DNA from: Marinisporobacter sp.
Lineage (GTDB): Bacteria; Bacillota; Clostridia; Peptostreptococcales; Thermotaleaceae
Direction: 5' to 3'
DNA length: 64,000 nucleotides
Assembly (NCBI GenBank): GCA_025210525.1
Contig: JAOARP010000035.1
Span: 24,028 to 88,027, forward strand
Made by a program: the position numbers and the translations under genes. Shown here piece by piece: positions 19,101-26,939 of the stretch. Position 1 is the stretch's first letter; each line of letters begins with the position of its first letter. Below the pieces are notes generated by a model that was given only the letters and a program-made list of their open reading frames with translations, had not been told where the DNA came from and searched no databases.

Positions 19101-19503
19101 CATAGGGCTTACCCTAGTAGGAAGCTATTTAGGATTAACCTCATTAATAGGAATGGTATCCTTAGTAGGAATCGCAGTAAATGATGCTATTGTATTAGTG
19201 GATTATATCAATTATTTGAGAAAAAATGGATATGAAATGGATCAAGCTATAAAAGAAACAGCTATGACGAGATTTATACCTGTTATGTCAACAACGATAA
19301 CTACTGTGGGAGGAATATTACCCCTTACATTAAAAAATGATTTTTATGCACCTATGGGGTATGCAATTATATTTGGATTAAGCTTTGCAACTTTATTGAC
19401 ATTAGTGATTGTACCTATATTATATTCTTTAGTAGAGGGTATGAAAGCATATTTTAAGAATAGAAAATCAAGAAAAATGGAGATGGATTCTCAAAGCTTA
19501 TAA
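16183..19503 (+). CDS. RND family efflux transporter permease
   Basis: 1106 aa, close to the usual AcrB/SwrC length. TM1 near residues 33-52, a large extracytoplasmic domain with the porter signature (YINVTTTYTGASPEEMETLVTDELE), a cluster of six helices, a second large loop and a second cluster of helices near the C-terminus. The membrane Asp motif of proton-driven RND pumps is present (GMLVDNGIVVMENIDRLR), repeated as GIAVNDAIVLVDYINYLR. An insertion of about 90 residues with extra helices lies between the halves (about 520-620), as in several Firmicute members. Two-component genes and an adaptor lipoprotein follow, so it forms a pump with that adaptor. Substrate unknown: antimicrobial peptides, lipids or drugs are possible. 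Confidence 0.93.
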   Translation: MKDQKDHLSHIPELHDEKNILGKWACLFVDRPRIMILLIILIVYAGMISFTQMPKEINPEIRLPYINVTTTYTGASPEEMETLVTDELENKISEIEGIKSLKSTSSLGYSNVDISFDVNADMEKMKNEVKDKVSEAKGALPDDADEPYISEAETGNKYVLILNLTGVDDLVELKNSADRIRDEIKKNKDVSDVEVYGGLEREIKVMVDPHKLAAYNLRLDQIGNALRDSNTTIPGGNVYLDHKKYNVRTIGKFKDVEDMKNVVVSYTGSGPLYIKDIGVVVDGYKEIQSDARMSVGIGTKNPTVKKSVTLVVKRKEGSDAIAIGEEVRRILNEGKGSIYPEEMETHITMDLAEEIDRNLGDVFDNAKSGLFLVIIVLYIFIGLSESLVVSVVIPLALLASTILLKNMGASINTMILFSMILAVGMLVDNGIVVMENIDRLRMKGVNAKDAAKAATNQVAPAILSATLTTLAAFLPMAITPGLYGYWLKWIPITVIAALGSSFFIATTVTPALSSVFLKEHGKKDKKKKKFLDIGMKGISILAVFILSMLSFKDKHEGFLNTNILAWSFTIVFTGAIIYKLIKGKKNPLESPFIRTYGNILHSIIISKKKKFIVLGIVAALLVGSVMLPISGILKITVFGDMDAEEFNVNIKTPVGSELETTSNIAAEVEKILFDYPEMKSFSTSISSPERARIRVKLLEKDKRERTSMEIAEDCRDRIKDIPGAEITIGQMKGGIDFGNKDIEIMIYGKNFDTLKSVANDFTDTLKNIEGTFDAGNNFENGLSEMQIIINREKAASLGLDHRSISMGIRNAVHGLKATTFKINQEEIDVMIRTTKEKLSHKEDFNNIYFYGKSNQPIPFSYVATAKEEEGCSAIFHHSEKRYAKVGANVKNQEQKMAIQEAFMKKVNEYPMPKGYSIGFDREQEEVNDYFINMGKNMLIAMILVYLILSIQFNSLSQPFVILFSVPLAVIGVFIGLTLVGSYLGLTSLIGMVSLVGIAVNDAIVLVDYINYLRKNGYEMDQAIKETAMTRFIPVMSTTITTVGGILPLTLKNDFYAPMGYAIIFGLSFATLLTLVIVPILYSLVEGMKAYFKNRKSRKMEMDSQSL

Positions 19504-19531
19504 AAGATAGAAATGCAAATTTGCTTAAGTG

Positions 19532-19568
19532 TAGATCCCCACACCTAAAGATTTAAAGTGGGTATCTA
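19532..19568 (+). other. Intercistronic hairpin without T run
   Basis: TAGAT-CCCCAC pairs with GTGGG-TATCTA around a loop of about 15 bases in the 131-base gap between the pump and the response regulator. No T run follows, so RNA processing or stability is more likely than termination. Confidence 0.45.
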
Positions 19569-19634
19569 TCGTATAGAATGAAAATCTAGATATCCAGCTT
19601 TCCTAAAGGAAGTTACTTTATGAGGGGGATAAAA

Positions 19635-20351
19635 ATGAAGAATATTTTAATAGTAGATGATGAGAAAGAAATTGTGGAACTACTAAAGATTTATTTAGAA
19701 AATCATGGCTTTCACGGGTTAGAGGCTTATGATGGAAAAATGGCACTAAGATGCATGAAAGAGAATGTTGTAGATGCTGTGATCTTAGACATTATGATGC
19801 CCAAAATGGATGGAATTGAATTTATAAAAGAAATGAGAAAAATATCTAATATTCCTGTTATGTTCTTATCTGCAAAGGATGCGGATATGGATAAGATTTA
19901 TGGCTTAGGGATAGGAGCGGATGATTATATGACTAAGCCATTTAATCCCCTTGAAGTAGTTGCACGAATGCAGGCTTTGATGAGAAGATGTCATCAATAT
20001 GATAAGGATAAAAATTATGATAAAAAATCTGAAGAAAATATTTGTATAGGGGAGTTGTGCTTAAAAGAAAAGAGCTGCCAAGTCTATAAGGGAGAAAAAA
20101 CAGTAGAACTTACTAGCTTAGAATATAAGCTCCTTCATTTTTTAATGAAAAATCCCAATAAAGTATTTACGAAGAAACAATTATATGAATCTACATGGGA
20201 ACAAGATTATATGGGGGATGACAATATTATTATGGTTTATGTCAGTCGATTAAGAGATAAGATCGAATATGATTCAAAAAGCCCTGACTACTTAAAAACT
20301 ATAAGGGGGCTTGGGTATCGGTTTGAAGGGCATGTGAAAAATGAAGGATAA
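19635..20351 (+). CDS. OmpR/PhoB-type response regulator
   Basis: 238 aa DNA-binding regulator. Receiver domain with the acidic pocket DDE (8-10), phospho-acceptor Asp52 (LDIMMPKMDG) and the conserved Lys in MTKPF; winged-helix output domain in the second half (LTSLEYKLLHFLMKNPNKVFTK, YVSRLRDKIE, IRGLGYRF). The start at 19635 is chosen because AGGGGGAT lies five bases before it; an ATG 15 bases earlier would precede the ribosome site. It overlaps the kinase gene by 11 bases, so they are coupled. It most likely controls the surrounding pump genes. Confidence 0.93.
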   Translation: MKNILIVDDEKEIVELLKIYLENHGFHGLEAYDGKMALRCMKENVVDAVILDIMMPKMDGIEFIKEMRKISNIPVMFLSAKDADMDKIYGLGIGADDYMTKPFNPLEVVARMQALMRRCHQYDKDKNYDKKSEENICIGELCLKEKSCQVYKGEKTVELTSLEYKLLHFLMKNPNKVFTKKQLYESTWEQDYMGDDNIIMVYVSRLRDKIEYDSKSPDYLKTIRGLGYRFEGHVKNEG

Positions 20352-21753
20352 AAAAAGCATCAATGGTTTTTTATTTAAAAATTATATGGTTATCATTTTC
20401 ATCATGGTTGTATCATTGATCTTGACCATTTATGTGACAGAATTTATTTTAGAGAATGTTGTTTATAGAAATATAGTGATTAAGTTTAGTGAACCAAAGG
20501 ATTTTTATAAGGTTCCCTTTGAAGAAATGGATACAAGATGTATAGAAATGATGGAATGTTGGGTTGAAATTTTGGATGAAAATAAAAAAGTCATCTATGT
20601 AAAGGGAGAAAAGCTAGATCATATTGAGCAATATGATGAAAGGTTTTTATATGATCAAACATCTATCCATTTTGATAGAGAAAAATACCCCTATTGGTAT
20701 AATATTTCTCCTGTAGAGGGGCCTAATGGAGAACCTTATTTATATGTATTCAAGTGGCCAAGGGACAAATTTTATTTTGCAGTGACGCCTAAATTGATCA
20801 ATACGGAAAAAATTAATAGTATAGGAAATGTAACCTATGGAACTTTTCTAATTGTCTTTTTATTTTTTCTTTTTGTAAGTCTTATTTTTTATAGTAGATT
20901 TACATCTAAACATTTAAAGACGCCTCTTAAATATTTTAGAAAAGGGATTCGAGAAATGGAACGGCAAAATTATAGTACGAGACTAGATTTTCATGCTCAA
21001 AGGGAGTTTGGAGAAATAAGAGATGCTTTTAATAAAATGGCTAGTAAACTAGAAGATGTAGAAATGGAAAAAATGAAGATATCTAAAAGCAAGCAACGGA
21101 TGATTGTGGATATATCTCATGATTTAAAAACACCAATTACTTCTATTTATGGATTTTCTAAATTACTTTATGATGGAGAAGCAAAGACGCAAGAGGATGA
21201 GAAAAAATATTTAAAATATATATACAATAAATCCTTATATGTATCTAATTTGATAGAAGATTTCTTTAACTTTTCAAAATTAGAAGATGAAAACTTTGAA
21301 TTTACTTATGAAATTTATGATTTTGCGGAATGGCTAAGACAAGTGATTAGTGAATATTATGCAGAAATCGAAAGGAAAGAATTTGATTTGTATATAGATA
21401 TTAGTCATACCCCTATTATGATAGCTTTTGATAAAAAACAAATGGCAAGAGCAGTCATTAATATATTATCTAATGCCATTAAATATAATCCACCTAAAAC
21501 TACCTTGTGGATTAAGTGTTATAGAAATGAAGATCAGGTAATACTCACTATTGCAGATAATGGAATTGGCATAAGGAAAGAATTAAAAAATCTTATTTTT
21601 GATTCTTTTGTAAGAGGAGATAAGAGTAGAGGAACTCATGAAGGGTCAGGATTAGGTCTTGCTATAACGAAAAAGATTGTAGAAAGACATAAAGGAACCA
21701 TTACTCTTACATCAGACGAAGAAGCTGTAACCATATTTGCAATTACATTATAG
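20341..21753 (+). CDS. Sensor histidine kinase
   Basis: 470 aa. TM1 at about residues 13-36, an extracellular sensor of about 130 aa, TM2 at about 165-184, HAMP region (about 186-240), HisKA with phospho-acceptor His260 (DISHDLKTP) and HATPase_c with N box (NILSNAIKYNP), G1 (DNGIGI) and G2 (GSGLGLAI). All catalytic boxes are intact. Partner of the response regulator whose gene it overlaps. The sensor does not match a named domain I can recognise; adjacency to an RND pump suggests an envelope stress or antimicrobial signal. Confidence 0.92.
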   Translation: MKDKKSINGFLFKNYMVIIFIMVVSLILTIYVTEFILENVVYRNIVIKFSEPKDFYKVPFEEMDTRCIEMMECWVEILDENKKVIYVKGEKLDHIEQYDERFLYDQTSIHFDREKYPYWYNISPVEGPNGEPYLYVFKWPRDKFYFAVTPKLINTEKINSIGNVTYGTFLIVFLFFLFVSLIFYSRFTSKHLKTPLKYFRKGIREMERQNYSTRLDFHAQREFGEIRDAFNKMASKLEDVEMEKMKISKSKQRMIVDISHDLKTPITSIYGFSKLLYDGEAKTQEDEKKYLKYIYNKSLYVSNLIEDFFNFSKLEDENFEFTYEIYDFAEWLRQVISEYYAEIERKEFDLYIDISHTPIMIAFDKKQMARAVINILSNAIKYNPPKTTLWIKCYRNEDQVILTIADNGIGIRKELKNLIFDSFVRGDKSRGTHEGSGLGLAITKKIVERHKGTITLTSDEEAVTIFAITL

Positions 21754-21846
21754 ATTTGTTAATTATGAAATAATGCTTTCCTTGAAAAATCCATAAAAGT
21801 GAGAACTTTATAAAAAGATAAAAACAAATAGGGAGGAGAGAATGGA

Positions 21847-22944
21847 TTGAAAAAATTATTATTCATATTAGGTTGTATCCTTATGATGAGTAGCTTTTTA
21901 CTTGTAGGCTGTGGGGATAATAAAACACAAGAAACAGATGGAAAAGCTGTAGAGGAATTAAAAAAAGAAGAAGCTATATATGTAAAAACGGAACCTGTTA
22001 AGAATATGGATTTTACTAATAAAATTATATTACCAGGGAATTTAAAGCCTAGGGAAGAAGCTGTTGTGACAGCAGAAGTAAATGGAAAAGTCAAAGAAAT
22101 TATTGGAGACTTAGGAAGTAATGTAGGGAAAGGGCAGCACCTTTGTAAATTAGATGATACAACTTATCAATTAGCATATGAGAACAAAAGCAAAGACCTT
22201 TCTATGGCTCGTATAGAATATGACAATCTGACAAATGATTATGAAAGGACAAAGACGCTTTATGAAAACAATGTAAAATCAAAATCAGAACTGGAGACAG
22301 TAGAAAAGGAATATGAAAAACAAAAAGAATCATTAGGAATGAAAGAAAATGATGTAGCTTTAGCAAAGAAAAATGTAGAAGATACCCACATAAAAGCACC
22401 TATTTCTGGAATTATCAGTAGCAAGAAGGTTTTGATGGGGCAAATGGTCTCTACTGGTATGGAGCTTTTCAAACTTGTCAATATAGAACAAATGTATGTA
22501 CAAGTAGGGATTGCTGAAAAAGATATGCCTTTTATAAAAAGAGGGCAAAAATGTATTGTAAAGGTAGATGTATTTTCAGATAGCTTTGAAGGAAAAATAA
22601 CAAATATAGGACCAGAGCCTGAACAAGAGACAAAGACATATCCAGTAAAAATTTTGATCAATAATGAAAAAAATAAATTAAAATCAGGAATGTTTGCAAC
22701 CGCCCAAATTATATTAGACCAGCGTAAAGATGCATTAGGAGTACCAAAGAAAGCTGTAATCAAAGAGAAGGAAAAGTATTATGTTTTTCTAGAGGAAAAT
22801 AAAAAGGCTGTGAAAAAAGCAGTGAAAATAGGTTTTTCAAGTGATGATGCTTATGAAATTTTAGAGGGTGTTAAAAAAGGAGATCAGGTTATTATAGTAG
22901 GTCATGAAAATTTAGAAGATGGAAAATTAGTTGAAAAGAAATAA
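21847..22944 (+). CDS. RND pump adaptor lipoprotein (HlyD/AcrA family)
   Basis: 365 aa membrane-fusion-type adaptor. Lipobox LLVGC puts the lipidated cysteine at residue 22. Barrel-sandwich halves flank a coiled-coil hairpin (about 110-170: SKDLSMARIEYDNLTNDYERTKTLYE...), and the lipoyl-like KAPISGIISSKKVLMGQMVSTG and the beta-barrel VQVGIAEKDMPFIKRGQKC stretches are typical. The start is TTG: the only nearby ATG (21842) runs into a stop after one codon, and GGGAGGAGAG lies just upstream. Partner of the RND permease 2.3 kb upstream. No outer-membrane factor gene is present, as expected in a monoderm. Confidence 0.9.
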   Translation: MKKLLFILGCILMMSSFLLVGCGDNKTQETDGKAVEELKKEEAIYVKTEPVKNMDFTNKIILPGNLKPREEAVVTAEVNGKVKEIIGDLGSNVGKGQHLCKLDDTTYQLAYENKSKDLSMARIEYDNLTNDYERTKTLYENNVKSKSELETVEKEYEKQKESLGMKENDVALAKKNVEDTHIKAPISGIISSKKVLMGQMVSTGMELFKLVNIEQMYVQVGIAEKDMPFIKRGQKCIVKVDVFSDSFEGKITNIGPEPEQETKTYPVKILINNEKNKLKSGMFATAQIILDQRKDALGVPKKAVIKEKEKYYVFLEENKKAVKKAVKIGFSSDDAYEILEGVKKGDQVIIVGHENLEDGKLVEKK

Positions 22945-22968
22945 GGACGAATTGTCCTTATTTTTTTT
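22941..22968 (+). terminator. Intrinsic terminator
   Basis: AATAAGGAC pairs with GTCCTTATT around a 5-base loop, followed by eight T; the adaptor stop codon lies in the stem. Ends the pump operon. Confidence 0.88.
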
Positions 22969-22997
22969 GGTAAAAAGTTCTACTAAAAATTAATGAA

Positions 22998-23027
22998 TTG
23001 ATATCAATACATTTTATATGTTATAAT
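22998..23027 (+). promoter_or_regulatory. acc operon promoter
   Basis: TTGATA (22998-23003) and TATAAT (23022-23027), 18 bases apart; transcription would start near 23034, at the edge of the adjoining palindrome. Confidence 0.7.
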
Positions 23028-23034
23028 AACACAA

Positions 23035-23059
23035 GATATTAGTACTAGGTACTAATATC
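23035..23059 (+). promoter_or_regulatory. FapR-type operator
   Basis: A perfect inverted repeat: GATATTAGTAC, TAG, GTACTAATATC. Its core TTAGTACTAGGTACTAA (TTAGTACCTAGTACTAA on the other strand) matches the established FapR site of Firmicutes. FapR represses fatty-acid synthesis genes and is released by malonyl-CoA, the product of the enzyme encoded by this operon. It covers the expected transcription start. No fapR gene is in the window. Confidence 0.85.
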
Positions 23060-23086
23060 AACCCAAAACTTAGGAGGTTCTACATA

Positions 23087-23530
23087 ATGAATATAAAAGA
23101 TTTAAAAGAATTATTACTAACAATAGATCAAACAAGCATACAAAGAGTAGATATTGAAGAAAAGGACTTAAAAATCAGCGTGACAAAAGCAGTAAATGAA
23201 AATAATCTATCTTACGAAATGACTAGAAGTGAAAATAAAATAGAAAAAGAGGTTAAAAGCGTTCAGGAAAATTTAGTGCTGAATGATGAAGAGGTCTATA
23301 TTGTGAAATCTCCTATTGTAGGAGTTTTTTATGCAGCACCTAGTCCTGATGCACAAAACTTTGTTGAGGTAGGTTTATCTGTAAAAAAAGGACAACCTAT
23401 ATGTATCATAGAGGCAATGAAGATTATGAATGAAATTCAAAGTGAAGAATGTGGTCAAGTAGTAGAGATTTTAGTAGAGAATGAAGATATTGTAGAATAT
23501 GGTCAGCCTTTAATGAAAATCAGGAGGTAA
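23087..23530 (+). CDS. accB: Biotin carboxyl carrier protein of acetyl-CoA carboxylase
   Basis: 147 aa carrier that ferries carboxybiotin between the carboxylase and transferase parts of acetyl-CoA carboxylase, first step of fatty-acid synthesis. N-terminal helical segment and Glu/Lys-rich linker, then the biotinyl domain (about 70-147) with the biotin-accepting Lys112 in EAMKIMNEI. Start ATG has TAGGAGG at good distance. First gene of accB-accC-accD-accA, five bases before accC, controlled by the FapR-type box. Confidence 0.95.
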   Translation: MNIKDLKELLLTIDQTSIQRVDIEEKDLKISVTKAVNENNLSYEMTRSENKIEKEVKSVQENLVLNDEEVYIVKSPIVGVFYAAPSPDAQNFVEVGLSVKKGQPICIIEAMKIMNEIQSEECGQVVEILVENEDIVEYGQPLMKIRR

Positions 23531-23535
23531 TTTGT

Positions 23536-24879
23536 ATGTTTAAGAAAATATTGATTGCCAATAGAGGAGAAATTGCTTTAAGAATTATTCGAGCATGTAA
23601 AGAATTAGGTGTAAAAACTGTAGCTGTTTATTCAGAAATAGACAAAGATTCTCTTCATGTACATATGGCAGATGAAGCTGTATGTATAGGACCTGCTATA
23701 TCTTCTAAGAGTTATCTAAATATAGAAAATATCATTAGTGCGGCACTTATTACCCATGCAGAAGCTATTCATCCAGGCTATGGTTTTTTATCGGAAAGTA
23801 TAAAGTTTGCTAAAATCTGTGAAGAACAGGGAATTAAGCTCATTGGACCAAAGAAGGAGCATATTAGAAAAATGGGAAATAAAGCAGAGGCTAGAAAAAC
23901 TATGATTGAAGCCAATGTAAGTGTTGTTCCTGGGTCAGAAGAAGCGACAACAGATGCATTAGAGGGGTTAGATATTGCTAAAAAAATAGGATTTCCTGTT
24001 ATGGTCAAAGCTTCAAGTGGTGGCGGTGGAAGAGGTATGAGAATTGTTCATAAGGAAGAAGATTTTATCAATCAATTCAATATGGCAAAATCAGAAGCTT
24101 TTGCTGCATTTAACGATGATGATATGTATATAGAAAAGTTTATTGAAGAGCCAAGACATATAGAATTTCAAGTATTAGGAGATGAACATGGCAATATGGT
24201 TCATTTAGGAGAACGTGATTGTTCTTTGCAAAGAAGAAACCAAAAGGTATTAGAGGAAGCTCCTTGTACAAAGATAGATGATGATTTAAGAAAAAGAATG
24301 GGACAAATGGCTATAAAGGCTGCGAAGGCTGTAGATTATATAAGTGCAGGAACTATAGAATTTTTATTAGATAAACACCATAACTTTTATTTTATTGAAA
24401 TGAATACGAGAATTCAAGTAGAGCATCCTGTTACAGAGAGGGTTACAGGAATAGATTTGATAAAGGAACAAATAAAGATTGCTACTGGAGAAAAATTAAG
24501 CTTTACCCAAGAGGATATAAAAATCAATGGACATGCAATAGAATGTAGAATCAATGCAGAAGATCCTAATAATAATTTTACACCCTGTCCAGGAACTATT
24601 GAGGATTATTTTATTCCTGGAGGAAATGGGATTCGTATGGATAGTCATATTTATAGTGGATATAAAATTCCTGCTACTTATGATTCCATGATTGGAAAGC
24701 TTATTGCATGGGGAAAAGATAGAAATGAAGCAATCGTTAGAATGAAAAGGGCTATTGATGAGATGACGATTATAGGAATCAATACAAATATTGATTTTCA
24801 TAAAAAGCTACTAAATCATGAGAGATTTATTGAAAACAAAATTGATACTTCCTTTATTAGTAAAGAAATGATGAAATAG
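23536..24879 (+). CDS. accC: Acetyl-CoA carboxylase, biotin carboxylase subunit
   Basis: 447 aa, full length. ATP-grasp enzyme that carboxylates biotin with bicarbonate. N-terminal KILIANRGEIALRIIRA, the glycine-rich KASSGGGGRGMR ATP-binding loop, the EKFIEEPRHIEFQVLGD stretch, and the catalytic EMNTRIQVEHPVTE motif are all present. It follows accB after five bases and its ribosome site AGGAGG overlaps the accB stop. Confidence 0.97.
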   Translation: MFKKILIANRGEIALRIIRACKELGVKTVAVYSEIDKDSLHVHMADEAVCIGPAISSKSYLNIENIISAALITHAEAIHPGYGFLSESIKFAKICEEQGIKLIGPKKEHIRKMGNKAEARKTMIEANVSVVPGSEEATTDALEGLDIAKKIGFPVMVKASSGGGGRGMRIVHKEEDFINQFNMAKSEAFAAFNDDDMYIEKFIEEPRHIEFQVLGDEHGNMVHLGERDCSLQRRNQKVLEEAPCTKIDDDLRKRMGQMAIKAAKAVDYISAGTIEFLLDKHHNFYFIEMNTRIQVEHPVTERVTGIDLIKEQIKIATGEKLSFTQEDIKINGHAIECRINAEDPNNNFTPCPGTIEDYFIPGGNGIRMDSHIYSGYKIPATYDSMIGKLIAWGKDRNEAIVRMKRAIDEMTIIGINTNIDFHKKLLNHERFIENKIDTSFISKEMMK

Positions 24880-24903
24880 GTTCATTAGAGAGAGGTGAGT
24901 AAA

Positions 24904-25818
24904 ATGCTGAAAGAATTATTTCGAAAGAAGAAGTATGGAACGATCCATATACATGATCATAAAGAAAATAAAAAAGCTCCTTTAAAAAATCTATCTGACC
25001 ATCAAGGAAAGGATGATAAAAAAATAGATGAAGCCCTTAATATCAAGTGTAAAAATTGTAAGGAATGGATATCAAAAGAAGAGGTTCAAGAGAATATGCA
25101 TACATGTCCTAAATGTGATTATCACTTTAGGATAGGAGCTAGAGAAAGACTCAATTTATTAGTAGATGATAATAGCTTTATAGAATATGATAAAGAATTA
25201 GAAGCCAATGATCCATTAGCTTTTCCAGAGTATAAGGATAAAATAGACTCAGCAAAGAAAAAATCAAAAGAATTGGATGCCGTTATCACGGGAGAAGGAA
25301 AAATCAAAGGGATACCTCTTGTAATCTGTGTCATGAATCCAGAATTTATGATGGGAAGTATGGGATGTGTAGTTGGAGAAAAGATCACTAGGGCTATCGA
25401 AAATGCTATAGAAAAGAGATTTCCTGTGATGATTTTCACATCTTCTGGTGGTGCAAGAATGCAAGAAGGAATTCTTTCTTTGATGCAGATGGCAAAAACA
25501 TCTGCAGCACTTAGCAGATTATCTGATGAAGGACTTTTATATATATCAGCTTTAACAGATCCAACTACAGGAGGGGTTACAGCTAGCTTTGCTATGCTTG
25601 GAGATATAATCTTAGCAGAGCCTAAAGCATTAATCGGATTTGCAGGACCTAGGGTGATAGAACAAACTATAAGACAAAAACTGCCTGAAGGATTTCAAAG
25701 GTCTGAGTTTTTGATGGAGCGAGGTTTTGTAGACAAAATCGTCCATAGGAAAAATTTAAGAGAAGTATTATATAAAATATTAAGGATTCACACAGTAAGA
25801 GGTGAAAAAAATGAATAG
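24904..25818 (+). CDS. accD: Acetyl-CoA carboxylase, carboxyltransferase beta subunit
   Basis: 304 aa. N-terminal zinc ribbon with Cys49, Cys52, Cys68 and Cys71, then the crotonase-like carboxyltransferase fold (GSMGCVVGEKI, TSSGGARMQEGILSLMQMAKT, LIGFAGPRVIEQTIRQKLPEGFQ). Forms the carboxyltransferase with AccA and transfers CO2 from biotin to acetyl-CoA. The start at 24904 is preferred over an in-frame GTG at 24895, since GAGAGGTG is then the ribosome site. Overlaps accA by eight bases. Confidence 0.96.
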   Translation: MLKELFRKKKYGTIHIHDHKENKKAPLKNLSDHQGKDDKKIDEALNIKCKNCKEWISKEEVQENMHTCPKCDYHFRIGARERLNLLVDDNSFIEYDKELEANDPLAFPEYKDKIDSAKKKSKELDAVITGEGKIKGIPLVICVMNPEFMMGSMGCVVGEKITRAIENAIEKRFPVMIFTSSGGARMQEGILSLMQMAKTSAALSRLSDEGLLYISALTDPTTGGVTASFAMLGDIILAEPKALIGFAGPRVIEQTIRQKLPEGFQRSEFLMERGFVDKIVHRKNLREVLYKILRIHTVRGEKNE

Positions 25819-26755
25819 TTGTTTAGACTTTGAAAAACCTATTATAGAATTAGAAAATAAAATAAAAGAACTAGAAATTTTTTCCGTAGAAAATGGAGTA
25901 TCTTTAGATACAGAGATTAACATTTTAAGAAATAAATTAGAAAATATTAAGAAGGAAGCCTACAGTAATTTGAAACCATGGCAGAAAGTAAAATTAGCAA
26001 GGATGCAGGAAAGACCTACTACATTAGATTATATAGAAAAAATCATCCCTGATTTTATAGAACTTCATGGAGATCGATTCTATGGAGACGATAGTGCTAT
26101 TGTTGGTGGTATTGGAACCCTTGAAGGGATGCCTGTTACAGTGATAGGACATCAAAAGGGAAAGGATACAAAGGAGAATATCAAAAGAAATTTTGGTATG
26201 GCTCATCCAGAAGGATATAGAAAGGCTTTAAGGCTTATGAAACAAGCAGAAAAATTTAAAAGACTTATTATTACTTTTGTAGATACGCCGGGTGCTTATT
26301 GTGGATTAGGTGCAGAGGAGAGAGGTCAAGGAGAAGCTATCGCCCTTAATTTACTAGAGATGAGTAGACTTAAAACACCAATAATTGTTGTAGTAATCGG
26401 AGAAGGTGGAAGTGGAGGAGCATTAGCTTTAGGAGTAGGAGATCGGGTTTGTATGCTTCAAAATAGTATATATTCAGTCATTTCACCAGAAGGACTTTCA
26501 AGTATTCTTTGGAAAGATGCAACGCTAGCTGAAAGAGCAGCAGACATTATGAAATTAACTGGGGATGATTTACTTTCATTTAAAGTAATTGACAAAATCA
26601 TTGAAGAACCATTAGGTGGTGCTCATAAGGATATTGATTTTGTTGCTAAAGGAATAAAGGATTATGTATTAAAAGAAATAGCTAACTTACTAGAATTAGA
26701 TCATGATACATTATTAAATGAGAGATATGAAAAAATAAGAAAGTTTGGGTTGTAA
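25811..26755 (+). CDS. accA: Acetyl-CoA carboxylase, carboxyltransferase alpha subunit
   Basis: 314 aa partner of AccD. N-terminal helical region (LDFEKPIIELENKIKELE), then the carboxyltransferase core with DFIELHGDRFYGDDSAIVGGIG, FVDTPGAYCGLGAEERGQ and GEGGSGGALALGVGD, where the oxyanion-holding glycines lie. The start at 25811 has AGAGGTG seven bases upstream; an in-frame GTG nine bases earlier is part of that ribosome site. Last gene of the acc operon; a hairpin with a T run follows. Confidence 0.96.
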   Translation: MNSCLDFEKPIIELENKIKELEIFSVENGVSLDTEINILRNKLENIKKEAYSNLKPWQKVKLARMQERPTTLDYIEKIIPDFIELHGDRFYGDDSAIVGGIGTLEGMPVTVIGHQKGKDTKENIKRNFGMAHPEGYRKALRLMKQAEKFKRLIITFVDTPGAYCGLGAEERGQGEAIALNLLEMSRLKTPIIVVVIGEGGSGGALALGVGDRVCMLQNSIYSVISPEGLSSILWKDATLAERAADIMKLTGDDLLSFKVIDKIIEEPLGGAHKDIDFVAKGIKDYVLKEIANLLELDHDTLLNERYEKIRKFGL

Positions 26756-26769
26756 AAAGAAGTTGCATA

Positions 26770-26821
26770 TAGAGTTGTCTTAAAATAGAAATTTATTTCT
26801 AGAATGAGAGAACTCTTTTTT
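26770..26821 (+). terminator. acc operon terminator
   Basis: AGAGTT pairs with AACTCT, enclosing an inner ATAGAAAT/ATTTCTA hairpin, followed by six T. Confidence 0.65.
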
Positions 26822-26939
26822 AGTAGATATTTAATAATAAGCTTGATGATTTTATTGAAAATTATTTATATAGATTTTGGAGAATATTCAAATATAAGAT
26901 ATAATAAGTGGAGAATCTGATTAAAAGGAAGGTAAGTGT

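Noticed and set aside
22260..22763. 167-codon minus-strand frame opposite the adaptor lipoprotein gene
   Set aside because: It is the shadow of a clear adaptor gene, has no ribosome site and no recognisable protein pattern.
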